Below, one piece after another: positions 30,981 through 43,800 of a DNA stretch of 64,000 nucleotides. Position 1 is the stretch's first letter. Every line of letters begins with the position of its first letter. Location: NCBI GenBank assembly GCA_011800805.1, contig MPNW01000236.1, positions 1-64,000 on the forward strand. Direction: 5' to 3'. Below the pieces are notes generated by a model. It saw nothing but the letters and a program-made list of their open reading frames with translations, searched no databases and was not told where the DNA came from. Both the position numbers and the translations under genes were made by a program. Source of the stretch: Hirudo medicinalis. Its lineage: Eukaryota > Annelida > Clitellata > Hirudinida > Hirudinidae.

Positions 30981-32449
30981 TTAGAGTTTAATAGCTCATT
31001 CATTACTTTAATGTCTGTTGTGAGGTTGCCAAGTCATGATTTACTTTTTTTAAATTTATTTTTCTTTGAGTTTTATGGGTAGAGTTTCTAAGCTTGCTTA
31101 TTTAGTTATTAAATATAATAACTATTTAGCATGATAATATAGGTGTTGTGATTTTATTGTTTATTGGGGTTTGAATTAAAGTTCGGCTTTGGCTGGTTTT
31201 TGTCACTATTGAATTGAGTGACGAATTACTGAATTTTCATTTGAAAGATAAGTGAATGTTTTTGATTAGATATGAGTAGGTCATAATAAAAAGGGTTTGA
31301 CAGGAGGTTCATTAATATTTATGAATCACTTAATTGATTTGCTCATCCAGCATTGGTTGGGGGCTTGTTAAGAAAAAGATGGACCATTCCATTCCCGACC
31401 TGTGATTCAGAGATATCTCCTCAAGAAGCATTTATGACCATATTCTCTGAATTTTAATTTCAAAACTTACTCATCAAATTGTTAGAGACGTGAATTTGTA
31501 ATGATTGCACTGACTGTCTTTGAATTATTTATTGACGCAACTCGTTAACAATACGGAGTTTGATTAGAGTGGCTTATGTTCAACAGAACAACAGATCACG
31601 TTAAACTGCATACTGCCTGTGAAGTTTTAAATCTTTGGCTGCATAACTTAATTTTGTCGGTTTTTTCAAATTATGGTGCTTTATTTCGACATTCATAGTG
31701 CTATGTGTTTTAATACATGTTTCTGCAAAACTTGTGATTTGATGTGTCTATTTCTGTGGTATGATTATGGAGCACTTGATGCTAATGCTGGTGTTAATGT
31801 GGAAGATTTTGTGTCCCTCGTTGGTTCTGGATAAGTTTTAATTAAGATGAATTAGTTTGTGGGAAGTGCACTAATGTAAACAAGATGTCGATAGTGCTGG
31901 TGGAAGATGCTTTAGCTACGGCCTACAAGTGACGGAGGAACGGCTCGACATTGCTACTGAATAATTGAAACGACACAAAAATTAAGCAATTAAATCGCAC
32001 ATGAGACTAGATTTGAGCTTATCATACTTACGTTAAATATTGGTTAAAGGAATCTTACCGGTGGCATTCCTTGCTTCGAGTCAATATTTCTAAGAATATT
32101 TTTAAAGATTTCGAAGTGAAGAAAACTGTAAATATAAATATTTCTATAAAATATACTTTAGATGAATTTTGGAGCACGATGTTTATTTTAGTTTCACTTA
32201 ACGATGAGTATAAATTGCATGTTGTTCGTCACACCTTTTAATTTTTAAAACTTTTAAATAATATTTTTGAAAGAATTTTATATACATTGTTATTGAAATT
32301 AATTTTTGTTTGCTTTTGTTCAACTGTTGACCCGTGATGGATGAAGCACATCTTGTTTTGATTTAGTGATTCGTTTCTTCTGGGTACTCGGCGCTAGCGG
32401 AAGTCTGTTTGTTTGTTTGTGTCGGGTCGATTATCATCTGAATCAAATC
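30981..32449. other. Intergenic, syntenin to WDR83OS
   Basis: About 1.5 kb of AT-rich sequence with the likely syntenin 3' UTR and polyadenylation signal at 31285-31290. No gene, RNA gene or clear repeat is recognised. Confidence 0.6.
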
Positions 32450-33209
32450 ATGGCTACCAATAATAGCAGCGATCCCCGCAGACCCCAAAAAGTGCACAGG
32501 TGGAAAATCTTAACATTGTCGTGGACCATAATGTCGTAAATACTATAAAAGTATGCTTCAGTATCTTTTAAAATTTGTAGGTACAAACCACCCCCCACTG
32601 GTTCTCCCAATGACGATCCTACCCCCGATTACATGAATCTTTTGGGCATGGCTTTCAGCATGTGTGGCCTTATGATGAAGGTACTCCTTTCTAAATTGAC
32701 AACAAAAACGATAAGAATAAGTTTGTTGCTGAGTAATTAAGCATTACAGAGATTGATATCTGCCTTTTTAATATAGTCAAGTGGATGTACCCAATTTCAT
32801 ATCAATATATTCAGCTTGAAATTCCTTAAGCTGCATCATTAAAATGAGTGAATTTGTTTCCTCAGATGAAGTGGTGCGCCTGGGCTGCCGTCTATTGCGC
32901 TTTCATTTGTTTCGCGAATACCCGCTCATCTGAAGATGCCAAGCAGATGCTGAGCAGTTTCATGTCAGTGTCTTGACATTTTAAAAAATTATGAAATGAC
33001 TCATGTACCAGCTACTCAAAGTATTTTATGATTTATGTAATTGCTTATAATGGCCAATGCATATTTGCCTAAGATACAAATTCAATTGACAGTTGGCTTA
33101 TCTAATATCTAGAGACATGATGCTGACATTTTCTCATTCCAGGCTGTCCATATCTGCAGTTGTGATGTCTTACCTTCAAAATCCTCAGCCAATGGGGCTA
33201 CCTTGGTGA
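32450..33209 (+). CDS. WDR83OS: Asterix/PAT10, ER membrane protein-biogenesis subunit
   Basis: Small ER membrane protein (Asterix) that works with CCDC47 in the PAT complex to shield polar membrane segments during insertion. Four exons: 32450-32499, 32581-32680, 32866-32963 and 33143-33209, giving 104 residues, the family's normal size. The order [74 protein letters not shown] and SYLQNPQPM matches the human protein almost residue for residue. The gene is convergent with PACSIN, 438 bases from its stop. Confidence 0.96.
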
Positions 33210-33647
33210 CCAGACTGTATTCTGATTGACGTCTGATTGAGTCAATTGAATTGTGGATTGGTATTGATTGAAGCATTGATTGATTTTGTTCATAAACCAG
33301 CAATTGAATTTTACGATCAAAGTGCGTACATTCAACTCCATGTAGACTGAATAAGGGTGGGGAATGTGTTTGATCAAGCAATAACATTCAGAATCAATTT
33401 GTGAATCATACACCTAGGGGCAATCAATTTTTGATAACATAAGAGCAGGGTCAATGTGCACTGATTGCAAGATGTGATTCAAACACCAGAGATCTTTGCA
33501 CATCGAAGGTTGCAAAAAAAAAACCTTTGTGGAAAAATATGCAATAACACGTATATCTGGAACTTGATGCTGCTTTGCATAGAAGTCAAAATATGCGGTG
33601 GAAGCGTGACAAAAAGTGAAACACAAAATGGTGGGCATTCATTTTTT

Positions 33648-35688
33648 CTAGAGTGCGGTTTCGCTCAGAACTTCGACGTAGCTGTCCGGGTAGAGTCCTA
33701 CCTGTCCATTCCTGCACCCTGTGCACCAGCCCTGTGGATCTTTGTCCCTCAACTTTAGGAAGATCTCCCCTGAAATAAGACCAATTCACTGTGAATGGCA
33801 TTCTTGATTGAGCTTTCTAGTGAACTTAGCCAGCCTTAGAAATCAGCAAATCCACTCAAATGAGTGTTTTGATTTAAAAAATATAAATTACATTTTTTAA
33901 AAATGATTGCATTGATTAAGAAGTTCCAATCGGTGCTGATGGCTCTGGCTTAATCACCTGCACTGAAGGAGAGTTCATCCTTCTCCTGACCTTCGTAGTC
34001 GTACAGGGCCCTGACACGAACCCCTTCTTTCAACATGTTCATGTTGTTCTCAATCCTGGGAGAGTCTGCATCGTTTTCTGGGATGCTGTCCAGTCGAGTT
34101 TTTCTTGGTGAGCTGGAATTTAGTAGGTGACAAAATTGTTTGAGACACAAACAACTCAATAAAATATCAGAGTAAGAACTGACTTGCTGTCTGGAGAACA
34201 CTGGATGGGGGTTACTGCCTCTTCTTGAGGCAAGGGTATCAGGTCGCTCTTGTGGATGTGTGTCAAGAGCACGGCCCCTTCTGCATTCTTCCGCTCTTTG
34301 TTTGTGATGCTGTGGAACTCAGTGACATACTCTTCAAACGAGGGCCAAGACATGGCCATGTCTGTGCCATGGTTCTCTGACCACCATGACAAGTCTCGCC
34401 TGGGATTGATAGTGTTTATGGTGTCGTAGAAGCTTCTATATATGGCTGGAATCCTGAAAACAATCTTTTAATACCATTTCCAATCTCCGTGCATGAAGTA
34501 ACAATTCTAGAATCCAGATTGGTTATACATACTCGGTATATTTCGTCAGATCCAAAACTTGGTGGAGCTTAAAGAGCATGCCCTTGAGGAAGCTCAGTCG
34601 CTTGTCCTCGAACTCCTGAGTTTTCTGAAAGACTTCGGCCATGTCCTCGATGTACCGACCATTGTAAGCCTTCAGCTCGATCAAGGACTGCTGATACCTC
34701 TCCTTGCTCAGGATGACTTCCTTCTTTGACTTGTCCACTCTTTCTTGGAACTTCCTTAGCTGAAATATGATTGGCAATTATTGATGATGCTGTTAGACAA
34801 TGGTGTCTAATTAGAGTGAAGATGAGTAGGACAGCAAAAGTTATGAAGGGGATGGGCAAACCCTTACCTGTTCTGATGAAACCTCTGGGTTGTTCTTTGC
34901 ATTGCTCTCCTGGTTAGCAGCTGTCTTCTCCAACCTACAGGCCATGTGGTAGTCTTTCTTGGATTTGAGCACCTTAGCAAGTCTTTTGCCCCAGGGTTTC
35001 TGAGCCTGTCATTAAACAGTATCAACGAAACATTCATATGGATGCAATAGACAAATGTAAGTTAATATCAAACATTAAACACAAGGAGTGACTATTATAT
35101 GGATCTCTTCTTAACCACTGCAATTGTAGTGTTTTGCTATGCTATGCAATCCATTCCCACATCATTCGAAGACATCAGTGTTGATAATAATTAATTAGCT
35201 CTTACTCACCCTCTTAAAATCCTCTTCAAAATTCTTAGCTTCCTTGCAAGTTCCCATGATCACTTTCTTGTAGTTTTCATTCCTCCACTCCTTCACCTCG
35301 CTCTGCACTCGGGACAGCAACTCATCCTTGATCTTGAGGTGCACATCTGCCAACTTGTCTGACTCGTCCAGTGATCCCTTTAGAGCTGACTTTGTTGTTC
35401 CGTACTCTGAACCTTGATCAATAAAACACAAATTGTTTACAGTTGATGATACATAGAAATTAGGTTCGTGCGGAGTTCACTTTTATCGAGAAATTCATTC
35501 CATTTCTTGGACCATGCCTTCAGTTTTTTGGCATGATCTTTCTCTATGTCTGCTCTCTCCTGGAGCATCTTCATCATTTCTCCACACATGAGGAATCCAT
35601 CCTCAGTCCGTTTGACAGTCCTCTTGTAGCAGTCGATCTCCCAGAAACTGTCACTACTGGCTACAAGTAGATCGTCCTGTACTGACAT
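33648..35688 (-). CDS. PACSIN: PACSIN/syndapin F-BAR and SH3 protein
   Basis: Membrane-curving endocytic adaptor: the F-BAR dimer tubulates membranes, and the SH3 domain recruits dynamin and N-WASP. Seven exons: 35688-35481, 35412-35210, 35005-34868, 34759-34533, 34453-34184, 34112-33958 and 33769-33648, giving 440 residues. The F-BAR region is clear: SSDSFWEIDCYKRTVKRTED, ERADIEKDHAKKLKAWSKKW, AQKPWGKRLAKVLKSKKDYH, and NHGTDMAMSWPSFEEY. The SH3 is VRVRALYDYEGQEKDELSFS through GWCTGCRNGQVGLYPDSYVE. No NPF motifs are seen in the short linker, unlike mammalian PACSIN2. An acceptor just before the ATG (ttaacag at about 35698-35704) suggests a non-coding first exon further right. Confidence 0.95.
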
Positions 35689-37402
35689 CACTTTAGAGTT
35701 CTGTTAATAAGGTCAATAATAATCATAAGCATAATTGAAACAGAGTGTGCTCATTGTTTCCATAATAATAAGGAAAGTAAAAGAGGAATCAGACAGTTAT
35801 AAAAACCTTTAATGGTAACATAGCGGCATGGGCTGAAGCAGCATTATTAATAATAATAAATTTATCACCTTATCCATAATAGTTCACACATGTGATTTAG
35901 AGCATTATTATCATGCACAATAAGATGCTTGAAAATGCATTATATCCTCACTTTAATAAATTATTCAAAAGTCATAGATAAGCATAGAATATTAAACAAC
36001 CATGATGATAACAGAATTATAGAAACATGAAGCATGTTCATATTTGCAGAAATATTATGGCTCAACCAGGAATTAGAATAGCAGATAACTTTTTCATTAA
36101 ACATCTGAAAACATAAAATTCACAAATTATTTTGCGTGTTTCATTCTGTACGTTCTACAGCATTCCGAAATGTTGAGGTACACATTTGTACCTTGCAAGT
36201 TAATGAGCCAGCGAAATAGTATCATTGGAGGAAGGTGAAATTTGAAGAATGACGGTTATGCTAATGAGTAACAAGAGGCTCTTGGGCAACATTCGAGTGC
36301 TCAAACCTAAACCTGTCTTAAAATTGTTGACTGTTTTAATGTTATTTCAAATTTATGGTTATTGTCATTTTGAGGACTCAATTGTAAACAATTGTCTGAA
36401 ATGCACTGAAAAGTTTTAAATTTAAGATCATGGATGGATAACTTTAAATCCAAACAAACATTTAAAAAATCATATTAAATATGATAATTATTTGCCATCT
36501 TAAACTGCATGTATTTTAAGAAAGCAATCTGCTATTGATAAGAACTCATATTGATAAGTATGTCATAAAATAACTCCCACAAAATGGAGCTATAACAATA
36601 TTATGGTTGTAAAGCCCGTATTATTTTTAACTGTCATTTTGATAAAATCTTCAAAAATAACTAATTGAAATTTCTGATAAAACGAAGCATCTCACGCACT
36701 GTAAGCAGCACGCCAACCTAACATGGAGCAATAACGAAACAGTGGCCGTCAAATATCGGTGGACGAATTGATATTTGAAAAATCCGATTTTAATATTCAA
36801 AAAACTGCCAGGCAGATCGTTTAAAATGTCTTCGTATCCGATTGAGGTCAACTTGTCAGCAACGCGACTTAAAGCAGAGAATGCGCCGACCTTTCACAGC
36901 GCCAATCACCGTGTGCCTGAATAATAAAGGTGCTTTGTGCCTTTTGTGCAGCATTCAGTTCACTTGTTGCCTTAGTAAACAATAATTTTGACTGTTTTGT
37001 TTTCAATAACACGCTGTCGTCTGCTTTAAAACAGTTTTAGAGACTGCTGAGAATAGTTGTATCACTTATAATTGCTCATTTAATTTAAAATGTTAGTGAA
37101 GTGAGTAATTATACAAAAATATGTCATTATATTTAATAGTTAAATGTTTGTAACCTTAAAAAGCAAAATTACGTAGTACCACATAGTATTGCGTAATTTC
37201 ATAACTAGGTTTGAAAAATTTTTAAAGTGTTAAAACCATAATGGATGTGATGTCAAACTTTATATTATCTTGAGACTGTTTAAAATTAAAAATATCATTA
37301 GATGTAATGTCTATGTTGATATTTGACTTGAACGATTATAGGGTTGTTTACTAAGTATCTGTATTTTGAACGGCGAAGTCGTGCTTTACACCTGCTTAAA
37401 CT
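35689..37402. other. Divergent intergenic region, PACSIN/TTC4
   Basis: About 1.7 kb. It should contain a 5' UTR exon of PACSIN, judging from the splice acceptor right before its start codon, and both promoters. AT-rich. The open frame at 36651-36851 (-) has no recognisable homology. Confidence 0.55.
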
Positions 37403-39704
37403 ATGGAGAGCCTTGTCAGTGAACTGGATAAAAATCTTGAAGAATTTATTGAGGAGAGAATTAGAAACTCTCAGAATCAGCCTAGGTATTGCAATTTCGA
37501 TGGCATGACCACTGATGAAATTGCCGAGGTAAGTGGTTGTAGTCAACGATTTTTCTTTTAAAATTAACATATGGTGTTTGTTTTAAAGGAAATGAAACAA
37601 CATCCGGCTTTTATGACTGAATTTGATGAAAGTAAGCCTCTGACTCCAGCGTTAGAAGCTCTTCAAATCTTGAAGTATGAATCCCCATCAAACGATGGTG
37701 GGTTTTTTCTGCTTAAACCAATTTTACCAATAACATTTGAGAGAAGTATATCTGAATTATTATTATGATCATCAAGAAAATGCTGTAAGCTATAAGGAGG
37801 ATGGCAATAAGAACTTTGAAAGGAAGAAGTACCGATGGGCCATCGACAATTACACTGCTGGCCTAGATTGCAAGCCCTGTGACAAGCAGCTGGTGGCAGT
37901 GCTTTATACAAACAGAGCAGCTTCCCATTTCTACATAGGTTTGATTTCTTTATATTTAAGGTGGAGCTCCGTCACTTTGCATCTGTTTCCCACCAATGTA
38001 ATGAATTACATGGTCCTCTTGTCAATAATCTATTTTTTAATTATTTATTTAATGTCCATTACATATCAGGAAGCCCATTAACTGTTTGTTTTTATTAATT
38101 CCACTTTTAATGTTGCATGTTATGATGCTTCACCAGGAAACTACAGGTCCTCATTGAATGATTGCATGTCTGCTCTTAAGAACTCTCCTCATCACATGAA
38201 AGCCTGGATTAGAGGTATGTTTTCTCTCATTTATTGGTTATGTAATTCATTGTGATAATATGCTATGATTTATGTGTAATCCCCAGCCCTGAGATGCTAT
38301 GTGAAGTTAGAAAAACATTCAGAAGCCATTACATGGTGCGACAAAGCCATGTCTGTTAGTCGAGAGATCCAAGATTTTGCTTATGTCGTTAACAAATATG
38401 ATATTGATTAATATTTTTCTAAATTTACCTTAATCTTAATTTTCATAAACAAAATTTAACAGAATCCCAAAATGCAATCCAAAATCTTTAAAATGGTTTC
38501 CTTAATTTTCTTTCAGTTATTTCCAGAGGAGAAGGAGTTTGTAGAAGCCCGACACAAGTCCGAACAACAGCAGGTATTAGGGATGCTTATATCTAATGAA
38601 CAATCTCTAATTTCTGGTTTTAAAATTGCTTTAAAGTTGATGAATTTTTCAGAAAAAGTTGGAAAGAGATGAACGGATGGCCAAAGCGAAGGAGAGAAAG
38701 ATGACAGCCGAGAAACAAAAAATTGTGGATGCCATCAAGGTAATGAAGCTTTTTCTAAGCTCTGACTATTGATAGCATTCATTATGTAATGTAAGATTTT
38801 CAAGCCCGAGGAAGGCTTCTAACGTTTTGGCAACAACACTTAAAGGTCAGCTCTCAACCTAAAACATTTGTCCATAGGCCAGAAAAATAAGGACTTTCTC
38901 CATGAAAAGGGGTGTGACGGGACTGACTGATGATGAATGGATTGAATTGGTCTCCGAGGAATATGAGGGATCTAAAGTCCAGCTCATTGCTGACAGCAGC
39001 GGCCAATTTCTTTCCTGGCCCGTACTTTTCCTTTACCCCGAGCACAACCAATCAGATTTCATAGTCGGTTTCCACGAGAATGCGAGGTTGCTTTTGTTGA
39101 AATGTCTGCGATTGATGCCGATTCATCCAATCAAAAGCCATTTTATTTATAGATTCAGCGATCAGCTGCAAGTAATGTTTGGAAATGACAGCCAACCAGC
39201 TGGATGGGATGAAGGAGAACAATACAAACCAGAATCAATCGAGGTTTGGATAAGCTAACATGAAATTTTATGATTATTCACCGAGTTTAAATATATAACA
39301 CTTTGGCCGTTTTTTGATGTGTTTAGCATTCCTTGAATTCCAATATGGGAGAGTCCTAATCATCCAATCATGTAATGGGCATTGATCTACACTCTTATGT
39401 TTATTTAGCAAAGATTTACCATATAAATTGAAAAACTTGATGCCTGTTTATAAAATTATGGAAACATTCGACAGATCACCACTCAGTTTGGAATGTTGAT
39501 TTAATTTTATTGTACTTTAAGATTCTCTACGAGGAGAGAAAATCGAAGGATGAGTGTATGCTGCACGAGGTTGACCCAAAATTGAGGCTCATCGACATCT
39601 TGCAGAGCAAGAAGTTCAGACTCTGCCACTCCACGATCACATTCTTCCTCCTCGTCAAAAACTCCGATTACAAGAAAACTTTTATTGAGAATTATGGAAA
39701 ATAA
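37403..39704 (+). CDS. TTC4: TTC4, TPR co-chaperone of HSP90/HSP70 (Cns1 family)
   Basis: TPR co-chaperone related to yeast Cns1. Ten exons: 37403-37528, 37589-37697, 37744-37938, 38137-38214, 38287-38354, 38517-38573, 38653-38739, 38878-39086, 39153-39243 and 39522-39704, giving 400 residues. The TPR block reads SYKEDGNKNFERKKYRWAID, AVLYTNRAASHFYIGNYRSS and ITWCDKAMS. A charged helix follows, with KLERDERMAKAKERK. The C-terminal wheel-like domain has FLSWPVLFLYPEHNQSDFI, FSDQLQVMFG and a final block ending NYGK. The intron at 37698-37743 is only 46 bases. AATAAA occurs at the stop codon and again at 39722-39727. Convergent with EFCAB10, with about 108 bases between the stops. Confidence 0.94.
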
Positions 39705-39812
39705 AGTCCAAGAATATAATCAATAAATGTGATGGCAACTCATAATGGAAGTGTTATTGTCTTTGAGAGAGTCCAATTTTTCTGAAAATAAAAAAATGGA
39801 AAATTTTAATCT

Positions 39813-40546
39813 TTATTGGCTTTGCATCCATAGTTGGATTTCACTTTTAAGTGCCTCAGTTGAAACCCTGTTTTCTGGTGATTCAACTTCAGAGGGTGTC
39901 AACCCTAATAATTCCAAGGCTAGAAAAATAAATTGAACTCTTGACAAGTAAAAAACAAAATGTTAAAAAACAAAACATAATCTTGAATAGTCGTTATTGC
40001 TATTGCCTTTGATAATCCTTTTTCTAGTGCCAGTTAATTAGCACTTTAAAGTTCTCTAAAGATGCTGATGAGATTCTAACTGTTTTGGTACTGGCTGAAA
40101 GTCACAAATCCTGATGAAGTTGGATCAAGGCTTCTGACCATAGCTTCAATGTCCTTACTGGTGAAAAGCTGGGCAAGGTTCTCATTTCCTTCTCGGGATT
40201 TGAGGCGGTTTTCAACCTGTTGCTTCAAGAAGATGATGGGATTATCTAGAAATAAAGTTCACCAATTTCATATTCAACTATTACTGCAACTAATTTACAA
40301 TCGTTAATACTTTCTCATTATTTAATTTTGATCAAAGTAATATTTGATACATTTGTAGCACATCCACCAGTTACATTCTATAAACCAAAAATAAGTTATT
40401 TGTAGGGTTTATGGTCATGTTACAAATATCAAATGATGAATTGTATTACCTGGTCGATGAAATAATAGTTGAGAGAGTGTCTCATTGAAGAACTCATTTA
40501 TTTTATGTTTCTTTATGTATTCCGAAATCTCCAATTCTGGATCCAT
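39813..40546 (-). CDS. EFCAB10: EFCAB10-like small EF-hand/RIIa-fold protein
   Basis: Three exons: 40546-40450, 40245-40081 and 39919-39813, giving 122 residues. The first part (ISEYIKKHKINEFFNETLSQ, LLFHRPDNPIIFLKQQVE) looks like an RIIa/DPY-30-type dimerisation helix pair. The second (DIEAMVRSLDPTSSGFVTFS then QYQNTLELLGL) is a degenerate EF-hand. This layout matches vertebrate EFCAB10, a protein associated with ciliated tissues. The last exon adds about 25 residues beyond LELLGL. On the coding strand an AATAAA overlaps the stop codon (plus 39812-39817). The cilia link is an inference from the family. Confidence 0.85.
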
Positions 40547-40839
40547 GTCCTTCAAAAGTTTAACTGATCTATCACAGTGGCGAAGCAGAGTTCGTCTCCA
40601 TAGCAATTCTTCTTATCTGCTTACATCTTTACATTTGGAGAACTAAATTTAGAAAAAAAATTTTTTTAGTGTTGAAAATAATAAAGTTATTGCGAAAATA
40701 ATTGTTAATGTATTAATTATTTCCTTTATGCAAATGCATGTGAAATGCGCGCTATAAGCTTGTGCGCCGGCAATCAGATATTGGTTTCAACTTGGCCTTA
40801 TATTTAGTTTTAAGCTGAGCTTAAAGTACCATATGAACA
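40547..40839. promoter_or_regulatory. Shared divergent promoter region, EFCAB10/helicase
   Basis: The start codons of EFCAB10 (leftward) and the MOV10L1-type gene (rightward) are 293 bases apart. If EFCAB10 is a ciliary gene and MOV10L1 a germline gene, testis-type co-expression from a shared promoter is plausible. No specific motif is recognised. Confidence 0.45.
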
Positions 40840-43800
40840 ATGTGGCCAATCTTAACACAGTTATTTAACGTAGAAGAAGATGAAGACGAAGAGGGGTCGT
40901 CGGTTGACGGGGAAAATGTTCGCGAGATCATGGCAAAGAAAGACGTGGAGGGAATTGTGACCAAGATACAAGATTTCTATGGATTGATTGATGACTACAT
41001 TCTCTTCAATATAAACATATGTTCAGGATTGAACCTTCCTGTAGTCGGTGACAGAGTGAGAGCTAAGATTTGCAAAGGGAGAACATCGGAATACTGGAGA
41101 GCCATGTCTATTGTCAAATGTACAAACTTCTGGGAGGATTACAATGAATGGGGTTCCAATATTTATGACTCAGAGATCGACGAAGATGCAAAGAATCAAT
41201 TAGCCAGACACGAAAGGAGAAAAGCTGAGATGCAGTATCTTGAAAAACTGCTAAAAGACAAGTTTGGAGTTGAAATAGCAGGAGAGGACTTTGGCTGTCT
41301 TGAAGTGTCATCTAAGAAGTCTCTTACTGTGGAATTGAAGTAATTTACTTTCTCAATCGAATGAAAACTTTGTAAAATGCACTATTCATGAAGCAACTTT
41401 TCCATCTAGAAATCTTGGATTGGAAACCCAGACCTTGACTGGCTATCACATGGTTGGCTTGTCTCAGCAGATGGAGTTGGGCCCATTAAAAATCAACTCA
41501 ATCAGTTTGAAGGAACAGTCGAAGAAAATCCAGGAGGCCCTTCCTTTGATTATGCATCCAGGGATGGTGGTGGAGCTCAATGTCATCTGTAGTGCTAAGT
41601 TAGTTGCTTGCCTAAAGTGAATTTATTTTCAATGTCTATTTGACTTGGCATATCATGTGATACTATAAAATTGCATATAACAAACAAGTGCGTCACAAGT
41701 GGTAACCATCTTCAACACCACCTTGCAGCAACGATTCTAAATTCTCAGGCACATCGGCAAAGAGAGTCAGATGATTGTTTTTGACTTCTCCGAGTTCAAG
41801 ATTGGGAAAGAACTCACCGTGGACGTCACGCACCCCTGCCTAGTGGAGGAGGAGAGGGAGCAGTTCCTGAATCGGAAGTCGGACGCCCTTGACAGGATGA
41901 AGAGGACGAGGCAGGAAGTCAAGAATAGGGACTTGGTTGTTGTCCCTGGACCAAAGTTTGCCAACTTTGGGTTTGTAATATTTTTTAATCCTTTATTTAG
42001 ATTGTAGGCACACCCAATGATAGACTCAATGATAAACCCAAAAGCCCTAAGGGAGATTTGCCCCATTAATTTGATAATTAACTAAATTAATTAATTTGTC
42101 CAATACTTGATAACCTTTGTCCTGGAATGTATGATGTGTATGTAGTGTTTGATTGTTGAATATTTAATACAACGTAAGCATAGAAAGTACAATTTATTAT
42201 TTATGCAACATTTGTATTTACACTTAATGCAATAAAAACCCCGTGATAATAAATGCCCTTGCTCTTAGTTATTATAAACAATGTTTCAATATTAATTGTC
42301 AATAAAAATCCATCCTTGTAATATATGACACATCATCATCATCATCATCATGTGATCGAAAAGCGGGGGCAAAAAATACTACCGGGCAAAGCTCTTCCAT
42401 TACAACGTTCCCGAAGAGTTGAAGGACTGCATCCTGGAAGGGGAAGAGATCACCAAAGTTGTGCCTTGCCTCAGAAGGGTCAGTGGGTGCATTTTAATTT
42501 TGTTGGCATTATTATTATTATTACTATTTTTGTTTATTATTATTATTATTTATTGGTTAATTAATTACCATCACGGGCGAACCCCTCGTTGGATTGTGCA
42601 AACTAAAAGCAAGAGCAATGAAAAAGAGAAGAAAACTGAACTTTCTGATGAAATTAAAGATAATTATTGTTTTAATTATTATAAAGGCATCACTATTTGA
42701 ATTTCCTTCCTTTCCCTTTTAATAATTATATTTGCTATTCTAAATTGACATCGAGCACATTGTTGAATGTGCTAGTAATAACATTTATAAACAGCTGGAT
42801 ATGCTAGTAATGAATATTTATAAACACCTGCAGCCTCTCGATGCCTCGAACTACGAGGTGAGGTTCAAGGCTCTTCTGCACATCGAAGAGGTCCAACAGG
42901 AGATCGAGATGAGGAACTTTGACATTGCAGAGGTGACGTGCCCATTGGACAATGGCTTTATGTTGTTACATTGCCTGATGATTGTGTCATTGCATTATCT
43001 ACTAGTGCAATTGTATTTTAATAAGATGACTGTTGTTGCTGTCCGGTGCACTTAAAAGTTTTGACCTAATTATAATTCATTTATATCAAACCCTTGCTCA
43101 AGTCAGCTCAGGATAACACCTTGAATGAATGCAATGCTTATAGTTTCTCAAGACATAAGAACATAATTTGTGTTTGTTGTTGATCATTATTCATATTATT
43201 GTCACTACTGCTTTATTTATTTATTATTATTATTATGGAATTTTCACTTTCTACTTCTTTAAGATCTTATGTTGATGGTATCTGGTATTGAGTGTCCGAT
43301 CATGAGCCTGCCATGATCAAGCTTTCAGATTCTCCTTTGAACCCTGCACTTCTTAACCAAGCACAACTTGCTTCTTTGTCAACAAAAGGTTTTTCGAGGC
43401 TGCAAAAAATTGTCCATGCATTGGTTTCTCCCACAGTTCTTCTATTCTCTCCTTCTCTATGCTGTCCTATAGCATCATTTTCGCTGGTGTTTGAAATGTT
43501 GAAAAAAGCAAATATTTATTCTTTAATGCCATTGCTTCCTTCAGGAGAATATTTTGCTATTTTATCATCTCTTATTGCTAATTTTAACAGTTTTGTGCAA
43601 CCCGGCTGATGATATGGCATGATTTCAGTTTTCCAATCTCTCATGGAATATTCCACATAATATTGAGCAATGCCAAAATCCAGGAATGGGCATGCTGTCA
43701 AAAGCTTTTTTGTAATCAATCCATGCCATTACAAGCATCTTGTTGATAAGCGGTTGATTCTTACAACCTCTTGACGACCCTCTTTGGCAACCTTTTCATT

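Noticed and set aside
41960..42364. Apparent frame mismatch between helicase exons 3 and 4
   Set aside because: Moving the donor to TTTGG|GTTTGT restores phase (ANFGGGKKYY).
43292..43609. 105-codon plus-strand open frame inside a helicase intron
   Set aside because: It begins at GTG, has no homology, and lies opposite and beside the retrotransposon fragment. It looks like a shadow.
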